From assembly GCA_028278645.1 (NCBI GenBank), contig JANQDZ010000035.1:1-54565 (forward strand): a stretch of 54,565 nucleotides of DNA. The letters run 5' to 3'. A program made the translations under genes and the position numbers. Shown here piece after piece: positions 17,777-25,755 of the stretch. The first letter of the stretch is position 1. Each line of letters starts with the position of its first letter. Source of the stretch: Longimicrobiales bacterium (lineage in GTDB: Bacteria > Gemmatimonadota > Gemmatimonadetes > Longimicrobiales > Gaopeijiaceae). Below the pieces are notes generated by a model. That model had not been told where the DNA came from. It made no database searches and worked only from the letters and a program-made list of their open reading frames with translations.

Positions 17777-18623
17777 ACGGAGATGGCGACGTTACACGGG
17801 CCGACTCTCTCCCGCGAGTCTGCGGCTACACGTGATCGTGCGGTATGCCATCAAAGACATCTTCGCCTCCAAGCTATTCACCATCTTCTACTTCGCCTGT
17901 TTTCTTCCCATCATTGTCGGGATATTCCTGGTCTACTTCTCCCACAATGTCCCTCTCCTGGCGGCCTTCGGGATCGCCGATGAGTTCCTGGGGATTTGGA
18001 CGATGGACTTCTTTGCCGGGCTCTTCCTCTGGCAGGCCATCCCCGCCTTTCTCCTCGCTGTGCTTATCGGCCCTAGCCTCGTCTCCCCCGATCTTTCGAG
18101 CCACGGCCTTTCACTGATTTTGAGTCGACCCATAAGCCGGGTCGGCTACATCGTCGGGAAGATGGGGGTGATGTTCTTCCTGATCTCACCTCCTACCTGG
18201 ATGGGGAGCCTCCTCTTATTCGGCCTCCAATCCAACATGGCGGGAGCCGGATGGTGGTCGGAGAATCTTCGTTTCCTGACCTCACATCTCGTCGGCCATC
18301 TATGTTGGATCACGGTGATTTCCCTCCTCTCACTGGCGGTCTCGGCTATCGTCCGGCACATCTGGGCAGCGAGAGCGGCTTTGTTGGCAATACTCTTCGC
18401 CATGTGGGCCTTCGGCGGGTTGATCAATGAGGTTGTGGAAACCACCTGGGGCTCGGTCATTGACCTGATGGGCTCCATGGTTCTTGTTGTTGCCAAAATC
18501 TTCGATCCGGCTTTCTCCAACCCGTTCCCCATCTGGATTTCGTGGCTCACTCTTCTGGGGTACGTGGCTCTGAGCCTGGCCGTCCTCAACCGGAAACTGC
18601 GGGCCCATGAGGTCGTGAAGTGA
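17763..18623 (+). CDS. ABC-2-type permease 1
   Basis: A 286-residue integral membrane protein with about six hydrophobic segments, including TIFYFACFLPIIVGIFLVYF and IPAFLLAVLIGPSLVSPDL. The LSLILSRPISRVGYIVGKM block is typical of ABC-2 permeases such as those for antibiotics, copper or lipid-linked export. It starts with GTG at 17763, inside the end of the upstream ATPase gene, and its stop overlaps the next GTG by four bases. It should pair with ATP-binding protein 1. The substrate is unknown. Confidence 0.9.
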   Translation: MAVYERRWRRYTGRLSPASLRLHVIVRYAIKDIFASKLFTIFYFACFLPIIVGIFLVYFSHNVPLLAAFGIADEFLGIWTMDFFAGLFLWQAIPAFLLAVLIGPSLVSPDLSSHGLSLILSRPISRVGYIVGKMGVMFFLISPPTWMGSLLLFGLQSNMAGAGWWSENLRFLTSHLVGHLCWITVISLLSLAVSAIVRHIWAARAALLAILFAMWAFGGLINEVVETTWGSVIDLMGSMVLVVAKIFDPAFSNPFPIWISWLTLLGYVALSLAVLNRKLRAHEVVK

Positions 18624-19576
18624 CCTCTACCCCCGACACCACGATCTCCTTCGACGATGTGTCGAAGTTTTACGGCGAAGTTCTGGGCATAAACCACGTC
18701 ACGCTCCGGATCCCGCCTGGCCTGACGGGGCTGGTGGGGCCGAACGGATCTGGTAAAAGCACTCTTTTGAACCTCCTTGCCGGGTTGATCCAACCCACAG
18801 CAGGTGAAATCCACGTGTTGGGGCTCCCCCCGTCTCGACCCAACGAGTTTTTCCGGCAAGTCGGATACTGCACTCAGTACGACAGTTTTTCCGACGGAGC
18901 GACAGGCTGGTCCTTTCTCCTCGATACCCTGAGTCTTCACGGCTTGGGGCGGCGGGAAAGGGAGGATCGTGCATGGGCTTCCCTGGATCAGGTGGGCCTT
19001 AGGGAGGCGGCGAAGCGGAAGATCGCGGGCTACAGCAAGGGAATGCGGCAGCGCATCAAGCTCGCTCAAGCCATCTGCCATGATCCGCAGGTTCTCGTGC
19101 TCGATGAGCCGTTGAACGGCCTCGATCCCATCGCCCGGACCGAGATGATCGACTCCATGAAGGAATTCGCCTCGAAGGGGCGTCACGTCCTCGTCTCGAG
19201 TCATATCCTGCACGAGGTGGATCTGATCTCCGATCAGGTCATTCTGATGCACGGTGGCTCGGTCGTGGCCGAGGGAGAGATTCGGTCAGTGAGGGGGGAG
19301 ATCACCAGTCACCCCGTTCAGGTTCTGATTCGTTCCGACAACCCGCATACCATCGCGGCGGAGGCGTTTCGCCTCGACCACGTTGTCGAAGCCCGGATTC
19401 TGGAGGAAGAAGGGACCCTGCTGGTCCGGACCCGGGACGCCGATGCCTTTTTTGATTCGCTCCAGACGGTGGTCCTGGAGAACAACATCGAGATCGAAAC
19501 CGTGACCCCTGCGGACGATGAGACGGTCGATGCGGTATACGAGTACCTCATCGGACCCGAAGGAGCAGGATCGTGA
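18620..19576 (+). CDS. ABC transporter ATP-binding protein 2
   Basis: A 318-residue ABC ATPase, second in the operon. Walker A is GPNGSGKST (40-48), the signature is YSKGMRQR (about 138-145), Walker B is LVLDEPLNGLDP (about 159-170) and the switch region is VSSHIL. It has a C-terminal extension of about 95 residues beyond the nucleotide-binding domain. The start is GTG in a GTGA overlap with permease 1 and the end overlaps permease 2 in the same way, so the four ABC genes are tightly coupled. It is only moderately similar to ATPase 1, which suggests an old duplication or two half-transporters forming one complex. Confidence 0.95.
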   Translation: MTSTPDTTISFDDVSKFYGEVLGINHVTLRIPPGLTGLVGPNGSGKSTLLNLLAGLIQPTAGEIHVLGLPPSRPNEFFRQVGYCTQYDSFSDGATGWSFLLDTLSLHGLGRREREDRAWASLDQVGLREAAKRKIAGYSKGMRQRIKLAQAICHDPQVLVLDEPLNGLDPIARTEMIDSMKEFASKGRHVLVSSHILHEVDLISDQVILMHGGSVVAEGEIRSVRGEITSHPVQVLIRSDNPHTIAAEAFRLDHVVEARILEEEGTLLVRTRDADAFFDSLQTVVLENNIEIETVTPADDETVDAVYEYLIGPEGAGS

Positions 19577-20400
19577 GCGGCGGAGGAGCGAGAGTCGGGC
19601 TGCTCCCTCAGCTTCTCACCTTGGCTCGGCAGGACTCACTCCGGGCCCTTTGGAGCCGGCGGGCGATCCCAGTCTATCTGCTCGCCGCCATGCCTCTTTC
19701 TGTCCTGGCCCTCAGAGCCGTCTTCCGCCCCTGGGCGAATGAGGGGGGAACCGGGGCGCCGGTCTCCATGATCGGTCTGGGTGTACATCTATTCATGCTG
19801 AGGTTCGTCGTCTTTTTCGGCTGTGCCACCATCTTCATCAACCTTGTCAGGGGTGAGATGCTGGATCGCACCCTGCACTATCGGCTGGTGCTGCCCATGC
19901 GAAGAGAGGCGGTATTTGCAGGAAAGTACCTCGGCGGCCTGGCCGCTGCGTTGAGCGTGTTTCTTCCGCTGGCTCTGGGTTGTTACTTCCTTCTTCACCT
20001 ACCGCATGGCTTCGACGCCATGAGTTCGCACTTTTTCTCCGGTCAGGGTCCCCGGGAACTCCTCGGTTACACCACCGCGATCCTCTTGGCCACGACGGCC
20101 TATGGCGCCTTTTTCTTCACCATCGGCCTTTTCTCCCGGAGCCCCCTCGTTCCCGTTGGCCTCTTTTTGGCGTGGGAAGCTGCGACCCCGTTTCTGCCAC
20201 CCATCCTCAAGGCCATGACGGTTTGGTACCACCTCATGTCCTTCAACCCGGTGCCTTTGGAAAACGGCGTGCTCGCCGTGATGGCTGACCCCACACCCAC
20301 CTGGCTTGCCACGGTGGGGCTGGTTGGCGGAAGCGCGTTACTCCTCTCAGCTGCGGCTTGGCGTTCCCGGACTCTGGAGATCAACTACACCTTGGATTGA
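19573..20400 (+). CDS. ABC-2-type permease 2
   Basis: A 275-residue membrane protein with about six hydrophobic segments (for example MLRFVVFFGCATIFINLV and YLGGLAAALSVFLPLALGCYFLL) and the GEMLDRTLHYRLVLPMRREAV cytosolic loop seen in ABC-2 permeases. It starts with GTG in a four-base overlap with ATPase 2 and is the last gene of the operon that begins with the ECF sigma factor. Its partner is presumably ATPase 2. The substrate is unknown. Confidence 0.88.
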   Translation: MSGGGARVGLLPQLLTLARQDSLRALWSRRAIPVYLLAAMPLSVLALRAVFRPWANEGGTGAPVSMIGLGVHLFMLRFVVFFGCATIFINLVRGEMLDRTLHYRLVLPMRREAVFAGKYLGGLAAALSVFLPLALGCYFLLHLPHGFDAMSSHFFSGQGPRELLGYTTAILLATTAYGAFFFTIGLFSRSPLVPVGLFLAWEAATPFLPPILKAMTVWYHLMSFNPVPLENGVLAVMADPTPTWLATVGLVGGSALLLSAAAWRSRTLEINYTLD

Positions 20401-20409
20401 TTCGGGATA

Positions 20410-20427
20410 GGCGACGGTTTTGTCGCC
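20410..20427 (+). terminator. Hairpin after ABC operon (weak terminator candidate)
   Basis: GGCGAC (20410-20415) and GTCGCC (20422-20427) form a 6-bp stem around the loop GGTTTT, ten bases after the last ABC gene. No T-tract follows, so it may be a weak or Rho-assisted stop, or simply an RNA 3' end structure. Confidence 0.3.
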
Positions 20428-20577
20428 GGTCCTCCACGGCCCAGGATCCGGCGTTGAGAGACCAGACGACCCTTACTGAAATGATCGAGGCGACGGGGCC
20501 CTCACCGCAGACGACGGTACTTGGATCGCCAACCAAAGGACCTAACGCTCACCCTCCGGCTCGGAAGGAGACCTCCG

Positions 20578-20997
20578 GTGACCGAAGCAGAAAAAGAAGC
20601 AATCATCTCCCACATCGATTCACTGACAGATCAGTGGTGGGAAGCATGGAAGAAATTTGACTGGAAGGAAGGGGTGTCCTTTGTCCACGATTTACCGGAG
20701 ACCACCTGGGTAGGAGGAGGTCCTAGCACCCTCAATTCTCTCTCCGAAATCAGGGATACTTGGCCGAAGGTGGTTGAGGGTCTCGGGAAGCAGGAGATGA
20801 ACTTCACCAACGCAAAGACTATTGTCCTCGCACCGGACATCGTGTGGACCCTGAGAGAAGCGGACTTCAGCGTGTTCGATAAGAAAGATGTGGTGGTGGC
20901 AGAAGGACAATTCCAGGAGACCGCCGTGTGGGTGAAGCGGGCGGGGGAATGGAAGCTTTTGATCGGCCACGATGACGACTGCACACCAAGGACCTGA
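20578..20997 (+). CDS. SnoaL-like/DUF4440 (NTF2-fold) protein
   Basis: A 139-residue cytosolic protein. The helical N-terminus (EKEAIISHIDSLTDQWWEAW) and beta-rich C-terminal half (VAEGQFQETAVWVKRAGEWKLL, then IGHDDDC) match the nuclear-transport-factor-2-like fold of DUF4440/SnoaL proteins. The GTG at 20578 is preceded by GGAAGGAGA and is preferred to an in-frame start at 20521. It is convergent with, and 14 bases from, the homocysteine methyltransferase gene, so nothing ties it functionally to either neighbour. The reaction is unknown. Confidence 0.75.
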   Translation: MTEAEKEAIISHIDSLTDQWWEAWKKFDWKEGVSFVHDLPETTWVGGGPSTLNSLSEIRDTWPKVVEGLGKQEMNFTNAKTIVLAPDIVWTLREADFSVFDKKDVVVAEGQFQETAVWVKRAGEWKLLIGHDDDCTPRT

Positions 20998-21011
20998 AAG
21001 AGGGTGAAAGC

Positions 21012-21971
21012 TCAGCTCAGCAGCCACCGCCGAACCTCGTTGATCCTCTCCGGCCCCACCCGGCAGCAGCCCCCGACGCCGGAGGCTCCGAGACGGACCC
21101 AGGCCTGGGCTAGATCGTCCCATGGCACCGCCGAAGGGGAGGAGCGCCAGACTTTGTCCGTTGCATCGTAAACCTCGCCCAGGTTCGGATAGACCAGTAT
21201 GGGCTTTGTCGTTGCCTTTCGGAGTTCCCTGATCAGAGAGGAAACCTGTTCGGGGGAAACACAGTTCACGCCGATGGCTGCCACCCCCGGCTCAGCGTCG
21301 CAGGCGGCAGCGGCTTCTTTGACGGAGGTGCCATCGGACAAGCGGCGGCCATCCTGACAGGAGAAGCTTATCCAAGCCCAAGCGTCAGAGGTCTCCCGAA
21401 CCAAGCTCAGAAGCACCTCAACCTCCCTGAAGCTGGGTATGGTCTCACAGGCCATGATGTCCGGCCGGCAGCTCGCTAGGATGCTCCAACGTTCACCATG
21501 GAAATCGACGAGATCCGAATCCGAGATCTCATAATGACCGGAGTATTCGGAGCCGTCAGCCAGGAAGGCTCCATAGGGGCCCACGCTGGCGGCCACCAGA
21601 GGCTTCCGCCGACCGATCCTGCTTGAAGGCTCCGACCAGAACACATCCCGGGCTTCCGTTGCAAGGCGGACCGAAAGGACAAACAAATCCTTGCCCTCCT
21701 GATGACTCAGGCCGCGTCGGCCAAAACCAGAGAGAGTTGCTTGGTAGCTTGCCGTGGCGATGCAATCCGCCCCCGCTCGGAGGTAATCCAGGTGTACGTC
21801 CCGGATCAGGTCAGGGTCCTCCATGAGGACTTTGGCGGACCATAGGTCGTCATTGAGGTCACATCCCCGGGCCTCGAAGGCTGTTGCCAGCCCTCCGTCG
21901 AGGACCATGACGTCCTGGTGGTTGAGGATCTCCAGGATAGGGTTCACATGGGAGGGCGTGGTGTGTTGCAT
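21012..21971 (-). CDS. mmuM: Homocysteine S-methyltransferase
   Basis: A 319-residue cytosolic zinc methyltransferase. It should transfer a methyl group from S-methylmethionine or S-adenosylmethionine to homocysteine to give methionine. The family landmarks are the N-terminal LDGGLAT motif, ASYQAT, the VAASVGPYGAFLADGSEYSG block, and the zinc cysteines in GVNC (middle) and GGCC (near the C-terminus). The length matches bacterial MmuM. It is a single gene with its own promoter region between 21972 and the FNR terminator. The choice of methyl donor cannot be read from the sequence. Confidence 0.92.
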   Translation of the reverse strand: MQHTTPSHVNPILEILNHQDVMVLDGGLATAFEARGCDLNDDLWSAKVLMEDPDLIRDVHLDYLRAGADCIATASYQATLSGFGRRGLSHQEGKDLFVLSVRLATEARDVFWSEPSSRIGRRKPLVAASVGPYGAFLADGSEYSGHYEISDSDLVDFHGERWSILASCRPDIMACETIPSFREVEVLLSLVRETSDAWAWISFSCQDGRRLSDGTSVKEAAAACDAEPGVAAIGVNCVSPEQVSSLIRELRKATTKPILVYPNLGEVYDATDKVWRSSPSAVPWDDLAQAWVRLGASGVGGCCRVGPERINEVRRWLLS

Positions 21972-22031
21972 GGCGTTACCGCCCTTGGTACGGGTGAGAT
22001 GCCTCTACCTAACAAAGCCTCGTTGAAAGAA

Positions 22032-22065
22032 GAGAGGCTGCCTCGCGAAACGGAAGCAGCCTCTC
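22032..22065 (-). terminator. Rho-independent terminator after AOR-FNR unit
   Basis: GAGAGGCTGC (22032-22041) and GCAGCCTCTC (22056-22065) form a perfect 10-bp stem with a 14-nt loop. On the minus strand it is followed by TTCTTTC, so it acts at the end of the ferredoxin-NADP reductase gene, whose stop codon is 15 bases away. Confidence 0.75.
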
Positions 22066-22079
22066 GCCGTCCACCGGAT

Positions 22080-22937
22080 CTAGTAGATCAACTCAGCCCA
22101 ACGCCCTTCGTCGATCATCTTAGCCTTCTGCCGCTCGTACGCTTCAGGCGATCCGACGATCTTCACCAGCGCCTCGTCCAGCAGCTCGCCAATCTGCTTC
22201 AGGCCCGCCACATAGACGTAGGTTTTAGGGTCTTGCAGCTGGGTCCAGACCTCATCGGCGTTCTGGGCTATTGCCCCTTCCAGGTCCACAGGGACGTCGA
22301 AATGAGCCCGGGGGCTGAGAGCCTGGAATGCCTTGAAGGTTTCTTCGTCGTAGTAGTACTCCAGGTCGGCGTTCTGGTCGTTCATGTAGGCCAGTTCGAT
22401 GCCTCTCATGGCGCCGTGGTACAGGCGCACGTCGCCTTCCCACCCACCCAGCACATTGTAGATGTGCTTGACGAACGCACGGAAAGGGGCGATGCCCGTA
22501 CCCAGACCGATCATCAGCAGATTTGCGTCTTTTTCCTCCGGCAGGGTGAAGGCAAGGCCGAAGGGCCCCACCAGAGTCACCTCGTCGCCTTCTTTCAAAT
22601 CGCAAAGGTAGTTGGACGCCTTCCCGTCGTAGCGTTCGCCGTTGAAATCGTCAACATAGAAGCAGCGCTTCACACACAGCGAAATCACCGGCTTGATGTC
22701 ATCCCCCGTACCGCTGCCAGCGATGGAGTAGAGACGCAGGTATTCCTTTTGGCCGAATTCATGAGGGCCCGGGACCAGAACACCAACGCTCTGCCCTACT
22801 TCATAGCTGAAGTCCAGGCTGTCCACGGCCAGGTCAATGTGCCGCAATTCGGTTTTGCTGTCCTCGGGCGTTATCCGCGTTGAACTCACCACGGAAGCGC
22901 TCATCTTGTTGGTCGTATCGTAATCGTTCAGCCGCAT
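22080..22937 (-). CDS. Ferredoxin/flavodoxin-NADP+ reductase-like flavoprotein
   Basis: A 285-residue FAD/NAD(P)-binding reductase. The FAD-binding motif RLYSIA is at about 68-73 and the nucleotide-binding GTGIAPFRAF at about 146-155; a family-like C-terminus follows. FNRs pass electrons between ferredoxin and NADP(H). The frame is open to 23015, but the ATG at 22937 gives the normal N-terminus. The gene lies 175 bases downstream of a tungsten-type aldehyde ferredoxin oxidoreductase on the same strand and shares a terminator with no intervening gene, so it may recycle the ferredoxin, or accept electrons directly, for that enzyme. Confidence 0.88.
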   Translation of the reverse strand: MRLNDYDTTNKMSASVVSSTRITPEDSKTELRHIDLAVDSLDFSYEVGQSVGVLVPGPHEFGQKEYLRLYSIAGSGTGDDIKPVISLCVKRCFYVDDFNGERYDGKASNYLCDLKEGDEVTLVGPFGLAFTLPEEKDANLLMIGLGTGIAPFRAFVKHIYNVLGGWEGDVRLYHGAMRGIELAYMNDQNADLEYYYDEETFKAFQALSPRAHFDVPVDLEGAIAQNADEVWTQLQDPKTYVYVAGLKQIGELLDEALVKIVGSPEAYERQKAKMIDEGRWAELIY

Positions 22938-23112
22938 TCTGTTCTCCAACTGCTCCAGATTCTGGGGTGCCGAATCACCTCGGGGCACTTTCCGGTGGCT
23001 TCTCAAGCGGCCCAACCAAGGCAGGCCATGATCCGGCGCACGTGTCGCCTACATACCGCCGCACCATCATAAAGGAACCCTGTGGCGCTTGCCAGAGATG
23101 GGTTCCCTGGCC

Positions 23113-25035
23113 TCAATCCCGAAGCCAGGCCCCGTATCCGGCGTCCTCTGCGTCGGCTTTCATGGTTGAAAGCACCCTGTCCCGAATCTCCGAGAACATC
23201 TCCTCCGTGAGGAAGTGGGCGCCGGGAAGGTCGCCTTTTCGGTTCCCTACGAAAATCTCTTCCGGCATCCCGTAATCGTCGGGCACGGCGCCCTGCCGCT
23301 GCTCCAGGGCAAAGCCCAGGAGGTGGGTACGGTGGGCAGCCTCCAGGATCCGTTCCCCCGTCATGGGAATGCCGTAGATGGATTGGATTCCCTTGGCCAC
23401 TTCCATGGGAGGAGCGAGGAAGAACAGGCACCCTCCGTGAAGATCCTTGGCGATCACATCCCAGCCTTCCTGGGTGATCTTCTCAACCCAATAGTCTGCC
23501 GACTCAGGCTCCCGGTTGGGGTCCAGGACGTAGAGGAGGAAGGTACGCATGGACATGTGACCGCCGGCCAGGGCGAAGGGATAGCCGGGGTTGGTCTGGC
23601 CCAGGTAGGCCGGGAACTCCACCCCCTTGCAGTGCATGGCGAACCCGGCTCCGCCCACGGCCTCGGAGATCACCTTGACCCCTTTTCCGAGAAGCGGCTC
23701 TCGGCCGAAGGCGATGGCTTCCTTCAGACGGGCCGCACCGTCTGCATCCCCGAACTGCAGGCCTCCCGCCAACTGGTCCTCGGCTCGGGTGTTGTAGTCC
23801 ATCACATACGAGAGGACAACATTCGCGGAAATGGTGTCGAGACCGAGGTCGTCGTCCAGGCGGGCCAATCGGAGGTTCTCGTCGGGATCGATGATGCCCA
23901 GGTTCGGCCCCGCCAGCTCCATGGGCTCGTACTCGTAGCGGCCGAGGAATGGCCCGTGGTTCCGACGCTGGACGCGAGGGTCCGGGTCCTTCCCGTCAGG
24001 AGGCGCCGCGTAGAAGTCCATGTGGCAGGAGATGCGGCACCCGAAGCAGCCCTTGTCGATGACGATGTACTCGTCCGATTCCCGCATAGTCTCGATGTGG
24101 ACCGGGGTCGCCAGATCTGGTCCCCGAGGTTCGAAGTTCCGCCACGGGAGCACCCCTTTCCCGTCCAGGATCTTCTCGTTCTTCCCCGTCCCACCCAAGC
24201 CATCGTTATTGTTGGGATGCCTGTAGCCGCGGCTGTAGTTCCCGGTGGCGATCTCCTTATTCACGGCCTTGAGGTTCTCGTCACCCTTCCGGATCACGTC
24301 TTCAGGAGCCACGACTACGATTCCCAGGAGGTTTTTGGACCCCAGGATCGAGCCCATTCCCAGGCGGCCCCCGAACCGGAACTTGTCCTCGCCGGACATG
24401 ACCATTTCCTGGGTGGATCCGACGATGTTCGCATACCACACCGATTCCCAGTGCTCCCCCGCCGGTCCGATGATGGCGAAATGGGCTGGGAAGGATCTCT
24501 TCTCCACGTCGTTGAAACGGCGATTCAGGAAGGCCATCCTGGCAGGCACGCGTTGGCCCAGCAGCTCGGTTGGGGCCTCTTCCACCGTTACCAGTGGACC
24601 ACCGTCGGCTTGGCGAATGACGAGGAGGCTGGGCATCTCGGCGGCGCCCTTCAGAATCAGGTCCCCCACCCCGGCGGAAACCAGCTTCCGTCCGAAGCTG
24701 CCGCTCATCGCCGACCACCCGGTCATTGGGACCCCCTGCCGCGTCCGCTTCAGAGGGGAGTAGGCGCTGAAGTAGGTTCTCAGCCCCGTCATGTAGGCCG
24801 TGCCGGTGAGGCACCCGGTGTTGATCACCAGGGGGGACTCGGGCCCGAAGGGATCCTGGATTTCGTAGTCAGCCAGGATCTTGAAGGACCGACCGATCCC
24901 CCCCAGAAAGTCCATGTCGTCGGTGACGGTCACCTCCTCCGATGAGGTCACCTCTCCTTTCCCTACGTCAAACGCGATTCGACTGAATGCGAACTCGGAA
25001 ACCTCGGTCGGGCGCTCAGTCAGGTTCCTCAACAT
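23113..25035 (-). CDS. Aldehyde ferredoxin oxidoreductase-family tungsten/molybdenum enzyme
   Basis: A 640-residue cytosolic oxidoreductase. AOR-family enzymes hold one 4Fe-4S cluster and a bis-pterin tungsten (or molybdenum) cofactor, and interconvert aldehydes and carboxylic acids with ferredoxin. Three cluster cysteines are clear at 330, 333 and 337 (CFGCRISC) and the fourth is Cys536 in DLHGGC, the conserved D-x-x-G-x-C site. The GRLGMGSILGSKNL block near residue 224 is the usual pterin-binding hallmark. The N-terminus is somewhat different from canonical AORs, so it may belong to an uncharacterised subfamily and the substrate is open. It appears co-transcribed with the FNR-like gene. Confidence 0.92.
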   Translation of the reverse strand: MLRNLTERPTEVSEFAFSRIAFDVGKGEVTSSEEVTVTDDMDFLGGIGRSFKILADYEIQDPFGPESPLVINTGCLTGTAYMTGLRTYFSAYSPLKRTRQGVPMTGWSAMSGSFGRKLVSAGVGDLILKGAAEMPSLLVIRQADGGPLVTVEEAPTELLGQRVPARMAFLNRRFNDVEKRSFPAHFAIIGPAGEHWESVWYANIVGSTQEMVMSGEDKFRFGGRLGMGSILGSKNLLGIVVVAPEDVIRKGDENLKAVNKEIATGNYSRGYRHPNNNDGLGGTGKNEKILDGKGVLPWRNFEPRGPDLATPVHIETMRESDEYIVIDKGCFGCRISCHMDFYAAPPDGKDPDPRVQRRNHGPFLGRYEYEPMELAGPNLGIIDPDENLRLARLDDDLGLDTISANVVLSYVMDYNTRAEDQLAGGLQFGDADGAARLKEAIAFGREPLLGKGVKVISEAVGGAGFAMHCKGVEFPAYLGQTNPGYPFALAGGHMSMRTFLLYVLDPNREPESADYWVEKITQEGWDVIAKDLHGGCLFFLAPPMEVAKGIQSIYGIPMTGERILEAAHRTHLLGFALEQRQGAVPDDYGMPEEIFVGNRKGDLPGAHFLTEEMFSEIRDRVLSTMKADAEDAGYGAWLRD

Positions 25036-25215
25036 CCGGTGGTCCCTTCTTCCATGGTGTGCAGGTTACTCCATGGTGCCTCGTGCCGCCTACTCACCTG
25101 TCTCCCGCCCAGGGAGACACCTTTAGCGGCCCACGGTGATGAGAATGATCAGGAGGGAAGTTGGAGACAAGATGGCGAGGGGCGGGGAAGAGCGGGGTGG
25201 CGCCCGTCCGATGGC

Positions 25216-25755
25216 TTACCCGTCCTCCCCACCCTCGAGGGGACTCCAGTCTTTGACCAGTAAGACCGCTAGGAGGATGCAGGCGAAGGACGCGAGCAGG
25301 ACCGCGATCAAGCCCGTAGGTCCCCGGAGGCCGCTCAGGAGGAACACAACACCGAATGCCGCTCCCCCGATCCCTGCCGAGACGACCGCCCGGGGGAGGT
25401 CATCCCGGGGATCGTTGTGAAAAGGCGTGTCCATCCGTGCCACGATGGCCAGCAACTCGGCTGTGAAGATTATGCCTGCAACCGACGGAAGGAGTAGGAG
25501 GGGGGTGGCGCCGATCGGTCCCAACAGGAAACGCCCGATGAGCGCCAACGCCCAAACCACCTGAACCGTGATGGCTGCCGGGGTAATGAGTGCCACTCCG
25601 GTGACCAGCAGATAGCTGACGGCTCCGAGCTGGAGGAACCCGGGGCCTCCAAGACTACCCATCATGGCCCCGGTACATGCTGCGGACAGCACAGCCAATC
25701 CCGCCAGTCCCCTCTGACCCAACCGTCGTGTCCTCTGCGACACCTGGAGACTCAT
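25216..25755 (-). CDS. Integral membrane protein, last gene of MoxR operon
   Basis: A 179-residue protein with about five hydrophobic segments (such as FLQLGAVSYLLVTGVALIT and GGAAFGVVFLLSGL) and a short charged tail. I do not recognise a family. The ATG at 25755 overlaps the DUF58 stop by four bases, so it is translated with the MoxR-DUF58 operon and most likely works with those proteins at the membrane. The open frame extends upstream to 25803 but that part lies inside DUF58. Confidence 0.75.
   Translation of the reverse strand: MSLQVSQRTRRLGQRGLAGLAVLSAACTGAMMGSLGGPGFLQLGAVSYLLVTGVALITPAAITVQVVWALALIGRFLLGPIGATPLLLLPSVAGIIFTAELLAIVARMDTPFHNDPRDDLPRAVVSAGIGGAAFGVVFLLSGLRGPTGLIAVLLASFACILLAVLLVKDWSPLEGGEDG

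Noticed and set aside
18146-19252. 368-codon minus-strand frame over the ABC operon
   Set aside because: It overlaps two well-supported genes on the other strand and has no recognisable domain.
21918-22883. 321-codon plus-strand frame over mmuM and FNR
   Set aside because: It crosses a strong terminator and is antisense to FNR, so it is not a gene.
23215-24945. 576-codon open frame antisense to the AOR gene
   Set aside because: The plus-strand frame mirrors AOR codons; its sequence is repetitive in charged and hydrophobic residues without any family motif.
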